From assembly GCA_963558565.1 (NCBI GenBank), contig CAUWGX010000007.1, positions 1 to 64,000 of the forward strand: DNA of 64,000 nucleotides, written 5' to 3'. This document shows positions 14,932-23,326 of this stretch, piece by piece. The stretch is from Atopostipes sp963558565 (lineage in GTDB: Bacteria; Bacillota; Bacilli; Lactobacillales; Carnobacteriaceae_A). Position 1 is the stretch's first letter; each line of letters opens with the position of its first letter. Position numbers and translations under genes: made by a program. The notes beneath the pieces are model-generated. The model was not told where the DNA came from. It was given only the letters and a program-made list of their open reading frames with translations, and ran no database searches.

Positions 14932-17061
14932 CTAGCTGCTTTTTACCAAGTATTCAATCAATACATAACGAATTTCATCATAAGTAATTTCTTCAGCTAG
15001 GTATTCTTTGATGGGTTTCAAAGTCTCTAGCCCTATTTTCTGAAAAGCTTCTTTAATCGTCCGCTTGCGGGAAGGCGCTACTTCTGCGGTGAATTCTTCT
15101 AAGTTTCCTTCCTCTGCCGCTTGGGTTAAATGATTGAGAACCGTTGTTTCTGTTAAGTCTCGTTCAATCGCAATCTCATAAGGCGTTAAACCTTGTTCGG
15201 CATATTCTGCGCTCTCCAGGTAACTAGAAGAATTGGCCTCACGAAAGGAAGATGAGGGTGTTTCTTCAACTAAAATATTGCTTTTTTGTTTATTTTTCTT
15301 TGAAGATAAAAATTCTTGAATTACCGGTAAAAATTGTCCAGCGTATTTATCAGCTTTAACCGATCCGACACCTTCAATAGTGAGAAATTCTGCTTCATTT
15401 TTAGGTAATCTACTGGCCATATCTTCTAAGGATTTATTCGAAAAGATGATATACGCTGGAACTCCTTCGGCTTGGGCTAGTTTTAAGCGAACCTCTCTTA
15501 AGGCTTCATATAATTCATGGTCTACGTTGGGTGAAGTGCGTTGGGTCTGTGTAGAAGGGATTTCATTGTATGAACGCTCTTTAATCGCTAAAGAAGCTTC
15601 GCCAAAGATCAGACTTTTCGCTTGCGCTGTGACATAAAGTCCGCGATATTCTGTTACTCCAATATAACGATGCGCAACTAAAGCTGAAATAATATCTCTA
15701 ATCTGTTGGATAGAGTAATTTTTCATAAGCCCATGAGTACTGAGTGCATCAAATTTATTTTCAAGGATTCGCTGATTTTGACTTCCACGTAGAACATCGA
15801 CAATCATGGTCATACCAAAATTTAATTTCATCCGCACCATGCAAGATAAAATCATTTGAGCTTCTTTGGTCACATCTACAATTTTCACTTCACCTAGGCA
15901 ACTCGAACAATTTCCACATGGCTCACTTGTCTCTTCTCCAAAATATTGCAAGATATAATTTCGCAAACAGCCAGTGAAGTTCGCATATTGGATCATTGTT
16001 TCCAAACGCTCTTGCGCTAATTGATCAGAACTTTGAGCAATTAAGTACTTGTTGGTCATGATATCTTGGGCGTGATAAAGAAGAACAGCTTCTGCCGCTA
16101 AAGAGTCACGCCCTGCCCGTCCTGCTTCTTGGTAATAACTTTCTAAATCTTTCGGTAAATTATAATGAATGACTTTCCGAACATCTGTCTTATCAATTCC
16201 CATCCCGAAAGCATTCGTCGCCACGACTAAATTGGTTTGATCATTAATAAAGTCATTTTGCGCTTGTTTTCTTTCTTCTTGTTCCATGCCTGCATGGTAC
16301 TTACTGACAGCGTACCCTTTTTTTCGCAAGTCTTCATATAATTTATCGACTTGTTTACGCGTGCTGGCATAAATAATCATCGCCTCTTCATGATTAATCA
16401 ACTGATACAGAGTAGCTTTACGATGACTAGGTTCTAGGACAGTAAATTTAATATTCGGACGGTCAAAAGAATTAATAAAAATTTCCGGTTGTTTTAAGTC
16501 TAGCTGTTTCACGATATCTTTTTGGACTAAATCCGTGGCTGTGGCTGTAAAACTTGCAACGACCGGGCGTTTAGGCAATTGATCAATGAATTGATTTATC
16601 TTTCGATAACTGGGGCGAAAGTCAAAACCCCATTGGGACACACAGTGAGCTTCATCAATCGCAAGTAAAGAGATCGGATGTTGTCTAATGAACGAAATGA
16701 AGTTGGTATTATCTAAACGTTCTGGCGCTACATATAATAGTTTCAGACTTCCCTGTCTTAATTGCTGCATCACTTGTTGAAATTCCTGATTAGAAATCGT
16801 GGAATTTAAATAAGCCGCAGGAATGCCCAATTGCGTCAGTGAATCCACTTGGTCTTTCATTAAAGAGATTAATGGGGAGATCACAACCGTTAATCCAGGT
16901 AACATTAAAGCCGATAATTGATAACAAATCGACTTCCCACCCCCTGTCGGTAAAACACCTAAAGTATCACGACCAGACAAAATCGTATCGATGATTTCTT
17001 TCTGACCTGGTCGAAAAGTTGAATACCCAAAATGCTGTTGTAACGCTGATTCTAACTGCAC
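14932..17061 (-). CDS. recQ: ATP-dependent DNA helicase RecQ
   Basis: The 709-residue protein has helicase motifs PTGGGKS (Walker A), DEAHC, FTATA and QEAGRAGRD, an RQC zinc-binding set (C..CGNCSSC near 365-390), a HRDC domain near 515-590 and a C-terminal helix-turn-helix of the type often added to RecQ in Bacilli. It unwinds recombination and replication intermediates. Translation starts at GTG with AAAGGAG eight bases upstream. It is longer than E. coli RecQ because of the extra C-terminal domain. It is transcribed alone. Confidence 0.95.
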   Translation of the reverse strand: MQLESALQQHFGYSTFRPGQKEIIDTILSGRDTLGVLPTGGGKSICYQLSALMLPGLTVVISPLISLMKDQVDSLTQLGIPAAYLNSTISNQEFQQVMQQLRQGSLKLLYVAPERLDNTNFISFIRQHPISLLAIDEAHCVSQWGFDFRPSYRKINQFIDQLPKRPVVASFTATATDLVQKDIVKQLDLKQPEIFINSFDRPNIKFTVLEPSHRKATLYQLINHEEAMIIYASTRKQVDKLYEDLRKKGYAVSKYHAGMEQEERKQAQNDFINDQTNLVVATNAFGMGIDKTDVRKVIHYNLPKDLESYYQEAGRAGRDSLAAEAVLLYHAQDIMTNKYLIAQSSDQLAQERLETMIQYANFTGCLRNYILQYFGEETSEPCGNCSSCLGEVKIVDVTKEAQMILSCMVRMKLNFGMTMIVDVLRGSQNQRILENKFDALSTHGLMKNYSIQQIRDIISALVAHRYIGVTEYRGLYVTAQAKSLIFGEASLAIKERSYNEIPSTQTQRTSPNVDHELYEALREVRLKLAQAEGVPAYIIFSNKSLEDMASRLPKNEAEFLTIEGVGSVKADKYAGQFLPVIQEFLSSKKNKQKSNILVEETPSSSFREANSSSYLESAEYAEQGLTPYEIAIERDLTETTVLNHLTQAAEEGNLEEFTAEVAPSRKRTIKEAFQKIGLETLKPIKEYLAEEITYDEIRYVLIEYLVKSS

Positions 17062-17397
17062 AATACAAGCTCCTTTTCCTGCAAATTCTTATCCTTCATG
17101 GTTTCCAAAGTACCCCCTCATATTAACACATATTAAAAAGAGCGTCGGACAACTTTTGAAATTTCTCTTAAATGGGAAAATAGATCTCATTAGAAATGAT
17201 TTTTCAACCATTTCTAGTCGCCTACTTATAGTGGAAAATGATCGCCTATTTTATTAGCGAATTCATTATGTTTTTCAAATAGACAATGGTAAAATAGATA
17301 AGATTAGTCAAAATAAAAAATATATACTTTAAATATTAAATTTTTAAAAAACAATAAAATGAATCGTATATTTGTAAAAAGTAAGAGGAGAATTCAC
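17062..17397. other. Divergent intergenic region between recQ and the GH3 gene
   Basis: The two genes diverge here, so this 336-base region holds both promoters. A perfect 8-bp inverted repeat TAGAAATG-N10-CATTTCTA lies at 17191-17216. No catabolite-response element was recognised. Confidence 0.45.
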
Positions 17398-19494
17398 ATG
17401 CAACAACCGAAACTAGAAGTTCGAACGAAACAATTGATTGAAGTAGATGGTCAACAGTTTAAAGATTTAAACGGCAATGGCCAGCTGGACCCTTATGAAG
17501 ATTGGCGCTTACCTGCTGAAGAACGAGTCCATGATTTAATTCAACGGATGACGATCGATGAAAAAATCGGGATGATGTTAATTACTTCTCAATCCATGGG
17601 GAAATCTCAAAAGGACCGCTCAAAGACAAGCCATGATGGTCTGTTGGATGAGGCAGAGATTGAAGCGGGAACAAATATATTTGTTACTGAGAAAAAATAT
17701 GGTTCGACTTACCACATTGAAAATTTACATCTGCGTCATTTCATCTTAAGAGATAATTGGGACGAAGAAGATATCGCCGAATGGGTCAATGCTATGAACG
17801 AAGTAAGCGAAGGAACTCGTTTGGGGATCCCGACAATCATTGCTTCGAATTCTCGCAATGAGAATGCGGAACGTACTTTTGGAATGAATGATGCGGTCGG
17901 TGTTTTTTCAACCTGGCCAAGTACTTTAGGACTAGCTGCTGCAGCTCTAGGCGATCAAGCAGCAGGTAAAGGGACTTCGATTTTTACAGAGTTCGCAGAA
18001 ACTGTCCGTAAAGAATGGACAGCCACGGGACTGCGTAAAGGCTATATGTATATGATCGATACGGTAACCGATCCACGTTGGCAAAGAATTTACGGTACCT
18101 TTGGTGAAAGTACGGAATTAATTACAGATGCCACGGTGCAATTAATTCAGGGCTTACAAGGCGAACAACTAAACGCAGAGAGTGTCGCTCTGACGATGAA
18201 GCATTTCCCTGGAGGAGGTGCTCGTGAAAATGGCTTTGATCCGCATTATAAAGAAGGAAAATTTAATATCTACAAAACACCAGGGAGTCTCGAAAAATAT
18301 CATTTACCGCCCTTTCAAGCTGCAGCCAAACAAGGGGTAAGTTCTATTATGCCTTACTACTCGATTCCTTCCGCTGAAAAAAGTGTTCCTCAAACTTATC
18401 AAGGAGAGAAACTTCCTTTTGAAGCAGTTGGTTTTGCGTTCAATCACTTTTTTATCCACGACTTGCTTCGAGGAGAACTAGGCTTTCAAGGGTACATTAA
18501 CTCAGATAGTGGCGTTTTAGATAATATGAGCTGGGGCGTTGAAGATTTAGACAAGGAAGACCGAGCAGCTAAAGCAGTAAATGCTGGTACAGATATCATT
18601 TCAGATACAAACCAAGTGGAATGGATTAAAAAAGCTTATGAGAGCGGAAAAATTTCTGAAGAAAGAATTAACGAAGCCAATGAACGTCTTTTATTAGAAA
18701 TGTTCCAGTTAGGATTATTTGATGACAAAACGTATGTCGATCCTCTGCAGGCGAAAAAGGTTGTCGCAGATCAAAAGAATTGGGATAAAGCTTATCAAGC
18801 TCATCAGAAATCTACAGTCTTATTAAAAAATCAAAATGTTTTACCTTTAAAAGCAGGCACAAAAGTTTACACGGAGTTTTTCCATAAAGAAGCCGAAGCA
18901 GCAGCTAATTATACAAAAGAAGCTCGCGAAAAAGTACAAAACCATAAAGGGCTCGAATTAGTTGATTCCATTAAAGACGCCGATATAGCGATTGTATTTT
19001 TATATCCAAAGAGTGGAAACTATTTCTCTGCTACACCTGGCTTACTAGAGCTTGCCTTGTGCGAAAATAAAATCAACCGAGCGGTGGATGGTAGTGAATA
19101 TTCAGAAACAACTATCCAACAAATGGATCGCGTTTTTGACATTGCCGAAGAAATTCATGCTCAAGGGGGTCAGTTCCTTTTAAGTGTAAACTCTAATATG
19201 CCTTGGTTGCTTGATAATGTAGAACCACTTTCCGATGCGTTAGTGGCGAACTTTGAAACCCTCATCGAGGCCCAATTAGATGTCTTTACTGGAAAAGCTG
19301 CTCCAACAGGTAAATTACCCTTCACTTTTCCAAAGAATGCAGAAGTCATCGCCGTGGATGAAAATGGTGAATGTGTCTCACGAAATGACGTGCCTGGCTA
19401 TGACAAAGATCTTTACATGCCCGAAGGAATGGAATATGCCTACACAGATGCAGATGGAAATACCTATAAACTTGGTTATGGATTAACTTACTAA
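17398..19494 (+). CDS. Glycoside hydrolase family 3 protein (beta-glycosidase)
   Basis: The 698-residue protein has the GH3 N-terminal barrel with MTIDEKIGMML, KHFPGGG near 265 and the nucleophile motif SDSG with Asp370, then the C-terminal alpha/beta sandwich and a final PEGMEYAYTDADG segment. Residues 23-34 (DLNGNGQLDPYE) form a canonical EF-hand calcium loop before the barrel. There is no signal peptide, so it is probably cytosolic. The start is the ATG with AGAGGAG seven bases upstream, 13 codons inside the longest frame. It hydrolyses beta-linked sugars; the exact sugar cannot be told. No transport genes adjoin it. Confidence 0.9.
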   Translation: MQQPKLEVRTKQLIEVDGQQFKDLNGNGQLDPYEDWRLPAEERVHDLIQRMTIDEKIGMMLITSQSMGKSQKDRSKTSHDGLLDEAEIEAGTNIFVTEKKYGSTYHIENLHLRHFILRDNWDEEDIAEWVNAMNEVSEGTRLGIPTIIASNSRNENAERTFGMNDAVGVFSTWPSTLGLAAAALGDQAAGKGTSIFTEFAETVRKEWTATGLRKGYMYMIDTVTDPRWQRIYGTFGESTELITDATVQLIQGLQGEQLNAESVALTMKHFPGGGARENGFDPHYKEGKFNIYKTPGSLEKYHLPPFQAAAKQGVSSIMPYYSIPSAEKSVPQTYQGEKLPFEAVGFAFNHFFIHDLLRGELGFQGYINSDSGVLDNMSWGVEDLDKEDRAAKAVNAGTDIISDTNQVEWIKKAYESGKISEERINEANERLLLEMFQLGLFDDKTYVDPLQAKKVVADQKNWDKAYQAHQKSTVLLKNQNVLPLKAGTKVYTEFFHKEAEAAANYTKEAREKVQNHKGLELVDSIKDADIAIVFLYPKSGNYFSATPGLLELALCENKINRAVDGSEYSETTIQQMDRVFDIAEEIHAQGGQFLLSVNSNMPWLLDNVEPLSDALVANFETLIEAQLDVFTGKAAPTGKLPFTFPKNAEVIAVDENGECVSRNDVPGYDKDLYMPEGMEYAYTDADGNTYKLGYGLTY

Positions 19495-19593
19495 TTTTAG
19501 ATGTTTTGTCCTTTAACTATTCACGTTTTGCAATGCCGTGTGATGGCGCTAATTTTTCCTATTGTCTTATTTATTCTATCTATTTTCTGGGTG

Positions 19594-19602
19594 TGTTATT
19601 AT
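19594..19602 (+). promoter_or_regulatory. Extended -10 promoter for the PAP2 gene
   Basis: TGT-TATTAT is an extended -10 box. Transcription would begin near 19609, giving a leader of about 23 bases to the ATG at 19632 and making the earlier ATG at 19617 nearly leaderless. Confidence 0.5.
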
Positions 19603-19631
19603 AGAAGCAAATCTAAATGATTAGGTGTTTT

Positions 19632-20072
19632 ATGAATAAAAAAATGATTAATCTTTTAAATCGCTCGATTACAGTTCCTATCTATTGTTTATATCCACTC
19701 ATTCTTGTGTTCTTAATTTATACACAGGATGAAAGATTTTGGAGAGCACTCCTCACGCCTGCAATTTCTTTTGTGCTGGTGAGTGTTCTCCGAAATTATA
19801 TAAATGCGCCTCGTCCTTATGAAGTGTCAGGCGTTAAACCGATTATTGCAAAAGATACCAAAGGCAAATCATTTCCTAGCCGTCATGTATTTTCCATTTT
19901 TGTAATTGCAACGACACTTTATTTTATTTTTAAACCATTAGGCATCTTTTTAATGATAGCAGGCGTCTTACTAGCTATTCTACGAGTCATTGGCGGTGTT
20001 CACTTCCCTAGAGATGTGATTGCCGGAGCTTTCATTGGAATTTTATCGGGTATTTTAGGATTTTATTTATAA
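19632..20072 (+). CDS. PAP2 family phosphatase
   Basis: The 146-residue membrane protein has about five hydrophobic segments and the three-part PAP2 signature: RNYINAPRP (Arg, Pro), PSRH (in place of PSGH) and RVIGGVHFPRDV with the catalytic His and Asp. It probably removes phosphate from a lipid phosphate, such as undecaprenyl diphosphate or phosphatidylglycerol phosphate. The start at 19632 follows TTAGGTG and fits the promoter. It is followed by an unknown membrane protein 57 bases on, probably in the same transcript. Confidence 0.87.
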   Translation: MNKKMINLLNRSITVPIYCLYPLILVFLIYTQDERFWRALLTPAISFVLVSVLRNYINAPRPYEVSGVKPIIAKDTKGKSFPSRHVFSIFVIATTLYFIFKPLGIFLMIAGVLLAILRVIGGVHFPRDVIAGAFIGILSGILGFYL

Positions 20073-20129
20073 AGAGGAACAATGATATGAAAAAATAAAA
20101 TATTTTATATTTTTTAAGGAGTGCATATA

Positions 20130-20759
20130 ATGAATCATCCTGTTTTTTCTTTTATTATCCTGCCGCTATTTCTCTTAACGACTTATTGGCTCGCTCTCAA
20201 GATCAGAGAGAAACTTGCTAAACCTAAATATGAGGATAAGATACAGACCCCTGGTGGTTTTGATACTTTTTTATTGAAAATCTTGACCTTCTTGACGGTA
20301 TTTAGTGGATTTTTTACCCTCTTGGGAATCGCTATACGAGAAACTGAAATGGCAATCGCTTTTTTAATCCTCACCGTTATCTTCACGGGAATCGTTCTCT
20401 TATTAAGACGCCAATATGACATGTCTTATCAAGAAAATAATGACTATTTTATTTTAAATGCTCAGAAAAAAGAATATCAAGTTTATTATGACGATATTGT
20501 GGACTGGCAGCCGCACCTGAATGAAATAAGAGTTCTCGATGAGTCTCGTGGAGATGAAGAGTATATTAGAGTAAATATTTCTATTTTCAAACCAGAAATC
20601 TTACTTCGAAAAATTGCAGAGATGACCTTTGAAGGCAAATTTCATACTTTAGATGATTACTATTTTGATGATCCGACAAGAGAATATGAAGTGACGAACT
20701 ATTTAATTAAAAATAATTATGGCTATTTAATTGAAGATTATATAGAAGAACAAAACTAA
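20130..20759 (+). CDS. Unknown membrane protein with C-terminal soluble domain
   Basis: I do not recognise this 209-residue protein. It has three hydrophobic segments (about 5-24, 48-68 and 73-94) and then a charged soluble domain of about 115 residues rich in Tyr, Asp and Glu (YYDDIVDW, DDYYFDDPTREYE). The middle part (YDMSYQENNDYFILN..YQVYYDDI) has the beta-strand look of a PH-like domain, as in small bacterial membrane proteins of unknown role. The start has AAGGAG eight bases upstream. It probably shares a transcript with the PAP2 gene and is closed by a terminator. Confidence 0.75.
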   Translation: MNHPVFSFIILPLFLLTTYWLALKIREKLAKPKYEDKIQTPGGFDTFLLKILTFLTVFSGFFTLLGIAIRETEMAIAFLILTVIFTGIVLLLRRQYDMSYQENNDYFILNAQKKEYQVYYDDIVDWQPHLNEIRVLDESRGDEEYIRVNISIFKPEILLRKIAEMTFEGKFHTLDDYYFDDPTREYEVTNYLIKNNYGYLIEDYIEEQN

Positions 20760-20780
20760 AACCGTTTTATATTTCTAAAG

Positions 20781-20815
20781 AAAGTACGTGCTCCTTGCAT
20801 GTACTTTTCTTTTAT
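20781..20815 (+). terminator. Terminator after the PAP2/unknown membrane gene pair
   Basis: AAAGTACGTGC and GCATGTACTTT form an 11-bp stem with loop TCCTT, followed by TCTTTTATT. Confidence 0.85.
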
Positions 20816-20904
20816 TCAGTTTTTAAATGCCTAAATTGAACGATCTTTAAACATTTATAGAATTCTATGCGGCCATTTATAAATCACATATAAAAGTGAG
20901 CATT

Positions 20905-20940
20905 AAAAAAAGAGGAAAAGTTAAAACTTTTCCTCTTTTT
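20905..20940 (-). terminator. Terminator of pyruvate oxidase gene
   Basis: AGAGGAAAAGTT and AACTTTTCCTCT are perfect 12-bp arms with a two-base loop and T/A runs on both sides, about 90 bases past the pox stop codon on the minus strand. Confidence 0.75.
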
Positions 20941-21030
20941 CCATTTCTGCTTTAATATATTTCGTTTAAAAAGCGAGTCGTTTTAACGTAGCGTCTTACC
21001 TTTCAAATATATCAACGATAGACTAGAAAA

Positions 21031-22812
21031 TTACTTAGCTACTTTAGATTCAAGACCTTCAGCTTTTAGGTACTCGCTAAACGGTACTAGTTCTTCAGCT
21101 TCGTATTTTTCTTTATAAGCTTTAATTTCTTCTTCGCTATACAATGCAGGATCTAATTTCAATGTTTCCACTGGAATTGGACGATCTTTTGTGATCTTCG
21201 CATCAATTAGGACAGTATTGCCGTCTTTATATGCTTTAACCGCATCAGCCATGACTTGGTCGATATCTTCGATACGGCTTACTGTGAAACCAACTGCACC
21301 TTGTGCTTCTGCAATTTTTGCGTAGTCAACATCAGTAAATTCAGTACCAAAAGTATTTGTGTTCGTGTCTTCATATTTGTTCTTGATGAACCCATATTCA
21401 GTGTTTGTGAAGACTACGTTGATCACTGGCATGTTGTAATTTACGTTAGTAACAACATCAGGATAGTTCATAGAAAATGCACCATCACCCATTAAGTTCC
21501 AAGCTTGACGATCAGGATACACGTTCTTAGCTGCAATACCACCAGGAAGCGCAATACCCATCGAAGCAAATAGAGGTGAAGTTCTCCACATATTCTTAGG
21601 TGTCATGTGTAAATGACGGATAGATGTTTGAGTTGAGTTACCAACATCAATAGAATAAATGGCGTCTTCATCCGCATATTTGTTGATCGCATTGTATACT
21701 TGATAAAGTTGTAACGGACCATTTTCTTTCGTTTCTAACTTCGTCAAGTAGTCACGCCAGTTTTGAATGTTTTTCAAGTTAGCGTTCCACCAAGCTGATT
21801 CTTCAACAGGAGCTACTTTTTCAAGTAATAAATCAACTGCTTCTCCAGCATCTCCAAGAATAGCAACATCTGCATTATGACGTTTACCAAGCATTGCTGG
21901 GTTATTATCAATTTGGATGAAGTTTTCAATATTTGAGAAAGTACCTTCTACTTCAGCAAATGGGAAGTTTGAACCAACAAAAAGAACTGTATCTGCTTCT
22001 TTAACTGTTTCGTTAGCAGGTTTCCAACCAACACGGTATGTCGAACCAGTTAATCCTTCAAAGTCCCATTCGAAAGTTTCATAGTTTTTACCTGTTGTGA
22101 TAATTGGTGCTTTGAGTTTACGAGATAATTCTTGAACCGCTGAACCGTGGCCCATCGTTCCAATACCTGCATAAATCACAGGACGTTCAGAATTGTCTAA
22201 CACTTCAACAGCTGCGTCAATGTCTTCTTCATTGATTGCAGAAGAAACAAAATCACGATAGCTGTGACCAGAAGAGTAGAATGCGTCCTCATCAATTTCG
22301 TAGTAACCGAAATCGCCAGGTACTTCTAATACGGCTACTCCACGTTTAGAGATAGCAGTACGAACTGCGTCATCGATCATTTTTGGTAATTGTTCAGCGT
22401 AAGCCACACGACGGTTATACACTGCAATATGATCGAACATTGGATTTTGGTTCAATTCTTGGAATGCGTCCATGTTCAATTCTTTTTGAGGGCGAGAACC
22501 TAAAATAGCTAAAACAGGTGTATTATCCATTGCTGCATCATAAAGACCATTAATTAAGTGAGAAGCACCAGGACCACCTGATCCAACACACACACCTAAT
22601 TTTCCACCATATTTCCATTGCATGACGGCTGCCATTGCCCCAACTTCTTCATGCTTTACTTGAAGAAAGTTAATATCTGTATCTTTTTGTTCACCTAAAG
22701 CTTCCATTAAAGGAGCTAAAGTTCCTGAAGGAATACCATAAATGGTATCTATTCCCCATCCATCTAATACTTTTAATGAAGCTGTACTAATTTTAATTTT
22801 TCCGTCTGTCAT
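21031..22812 (-). CDS. pox: Pyruvate oxidase (H2O2-forming)
   Basis: The 593-residue enzyme has the three domains of TPP/FAD-dependent oxidases: N-terminal PYR domain with VKHEEVGAMAA (catalytic Glu), a central FAD-binding domain, and a C-terminal PP domain with MGDGAFSMNYPDVVTNVNYN, the GDG-N thiamine diphosphate motif. Length and sequence match the SpxB/Pox enzymes of streptococci and lactobacilli, which turn pyruvate, phosphate and oxygen into acetyl phosphate, CO2 and H2O2. The start has AGGAGG upstream. It is a single-gene unit with its own promoter, an upstream inverted repeat and a terminator, so it is probably strongly regulated, perhaps by oxygen or carbon supply. Confidence 0.93.
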   Translation of the reverse strand: MTDGKIKISTASLKVLDGWGIDTIYGIPSGTLAPLMEALGEQKDTDINFLQVKHEEVGAMAAVMQWKYGGKLGVCVGSGGPGASHLINGLYDAAMDNTPVLAILGSRPQKELNMDAFQELNQNPMFDHIAVYNRRVAYAEQLPKMIDDAVRTAISKRGVAVLEVPGDFGYYEIDEDAFYSSGHSYRDFVSSAINEEDIDAAVEVLDNSERPVIYAGIGTMGHGSAVQELSRKLKAPIITTGKNYETFEWDFEGLTGSTYRVGWKPANETVKEADTVLFVGSNFPFAEVEGTFSNIENFIQIDNNPAMLGKRHNADVAILGDAGEAVDLLLEKVAPVEESAWWNANLKNIQNWRDYLTKLETKENGPLQLYQVYNAINKYADEDAIYSIDVGNSTQTSIRHLHMTPKNMWRTSPLFASMGIALPGGIAAKNVYPDRQAWNLMGDGAFSMNYPDVVTNVNYNMPVINVVFTNTEYGFIKNKYEDTNTNTFGTEFTDVDYAKIAEAQGAVGFTVSRIEDIDQVMADAVKAYKDGNTVLIDAKITKDRPIPVETLKLDPALYSEEEIKAYKEKYEAEELVPFSEYLKAEGLESKVAK

Positions 22813-22858
22813 TCGATAAATCCTCCTAGATTAATTTCACAAAAACAAATGCACTATA

Positions 22859-22886
22859 ATTTTAGCATTTTTAAATGGATAATCAA
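22859..22886 (-). promoter_or_regulatory. Probable pox promoter
   Basis: On the minus strand TTGATT (22886-22881), a 16-base spacer ending in TGC and TAAAAT (22864-22859) make an extended -10 promoter, about 45 bases before the pox start codon. Confidence 0.55.
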
Positions 22887-22918
22887 GATCCTTTCCTGAT
22901 TTAATGCATTTTCAGTGT

Positions 22919-22955
22919 CTTTATTGTTTCGTGTGTTTATCCAAAAACAATAAAG
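22919..22955. promoter_or_regulatory. Operator-like 11-bp inverted repeat upstream of the pox promoter
   Basis: CTTTATTGTTT (22919-22929) and AAACAATAAAG (22945-22955) are perfect arms separated by 15 bases. The element ends about 33 bases upstream of the -35 box, a place suited to an activator or looping repressor. Confidence 0.55.
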
Positions 22956-23326
22956 TTTTTCACTAACATCACTAAAAAATATAGTCCCTTATTTGTTCTT
23001 CACATTTTCAGATGAAAAGAATAATCACTTAACTTTCGCCCATTTTTTATGATTATTTTTCCATCATGTGCGATCACTTTTTGGCCAAGTACTATTTAGC
23101 ATTTATCTATAGATAGGTTCGTTTAAATTTACCTAAGTCACTTTGAACGATACCTTAGAAATTTCTTCATTCATAAAATTAGCTGAAGCACTCACTGCCA
23201 ACCTTCATTATAACAAAAAAGCTTTAACAATGCACCTCATTTTTATAAATAAACTTGTTTAATGGCTAATATTTAATCAAATTTCATATATAATAACTGG
23301 CTAAACTATTTATCTTATTGCACTTT

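Larger units (their letters stand above)
22813..23326. other. Long regulatory intergenic region upstream of pox
   Basis: About 510 bases with no gene seen. The half next to pox holds its promoter (22859-22886) and an 11-bp inverted repeat (22919-22955); the rest is AT-rich without a clear structure. Confidence 0.5.

Noticed and set aside
22813..23326. Catabolite-response element upstream of pox
   Set aside because: Nothing close to TGWAANCGNTNWCA was found; only the 11-bp inverted repeat stands out.
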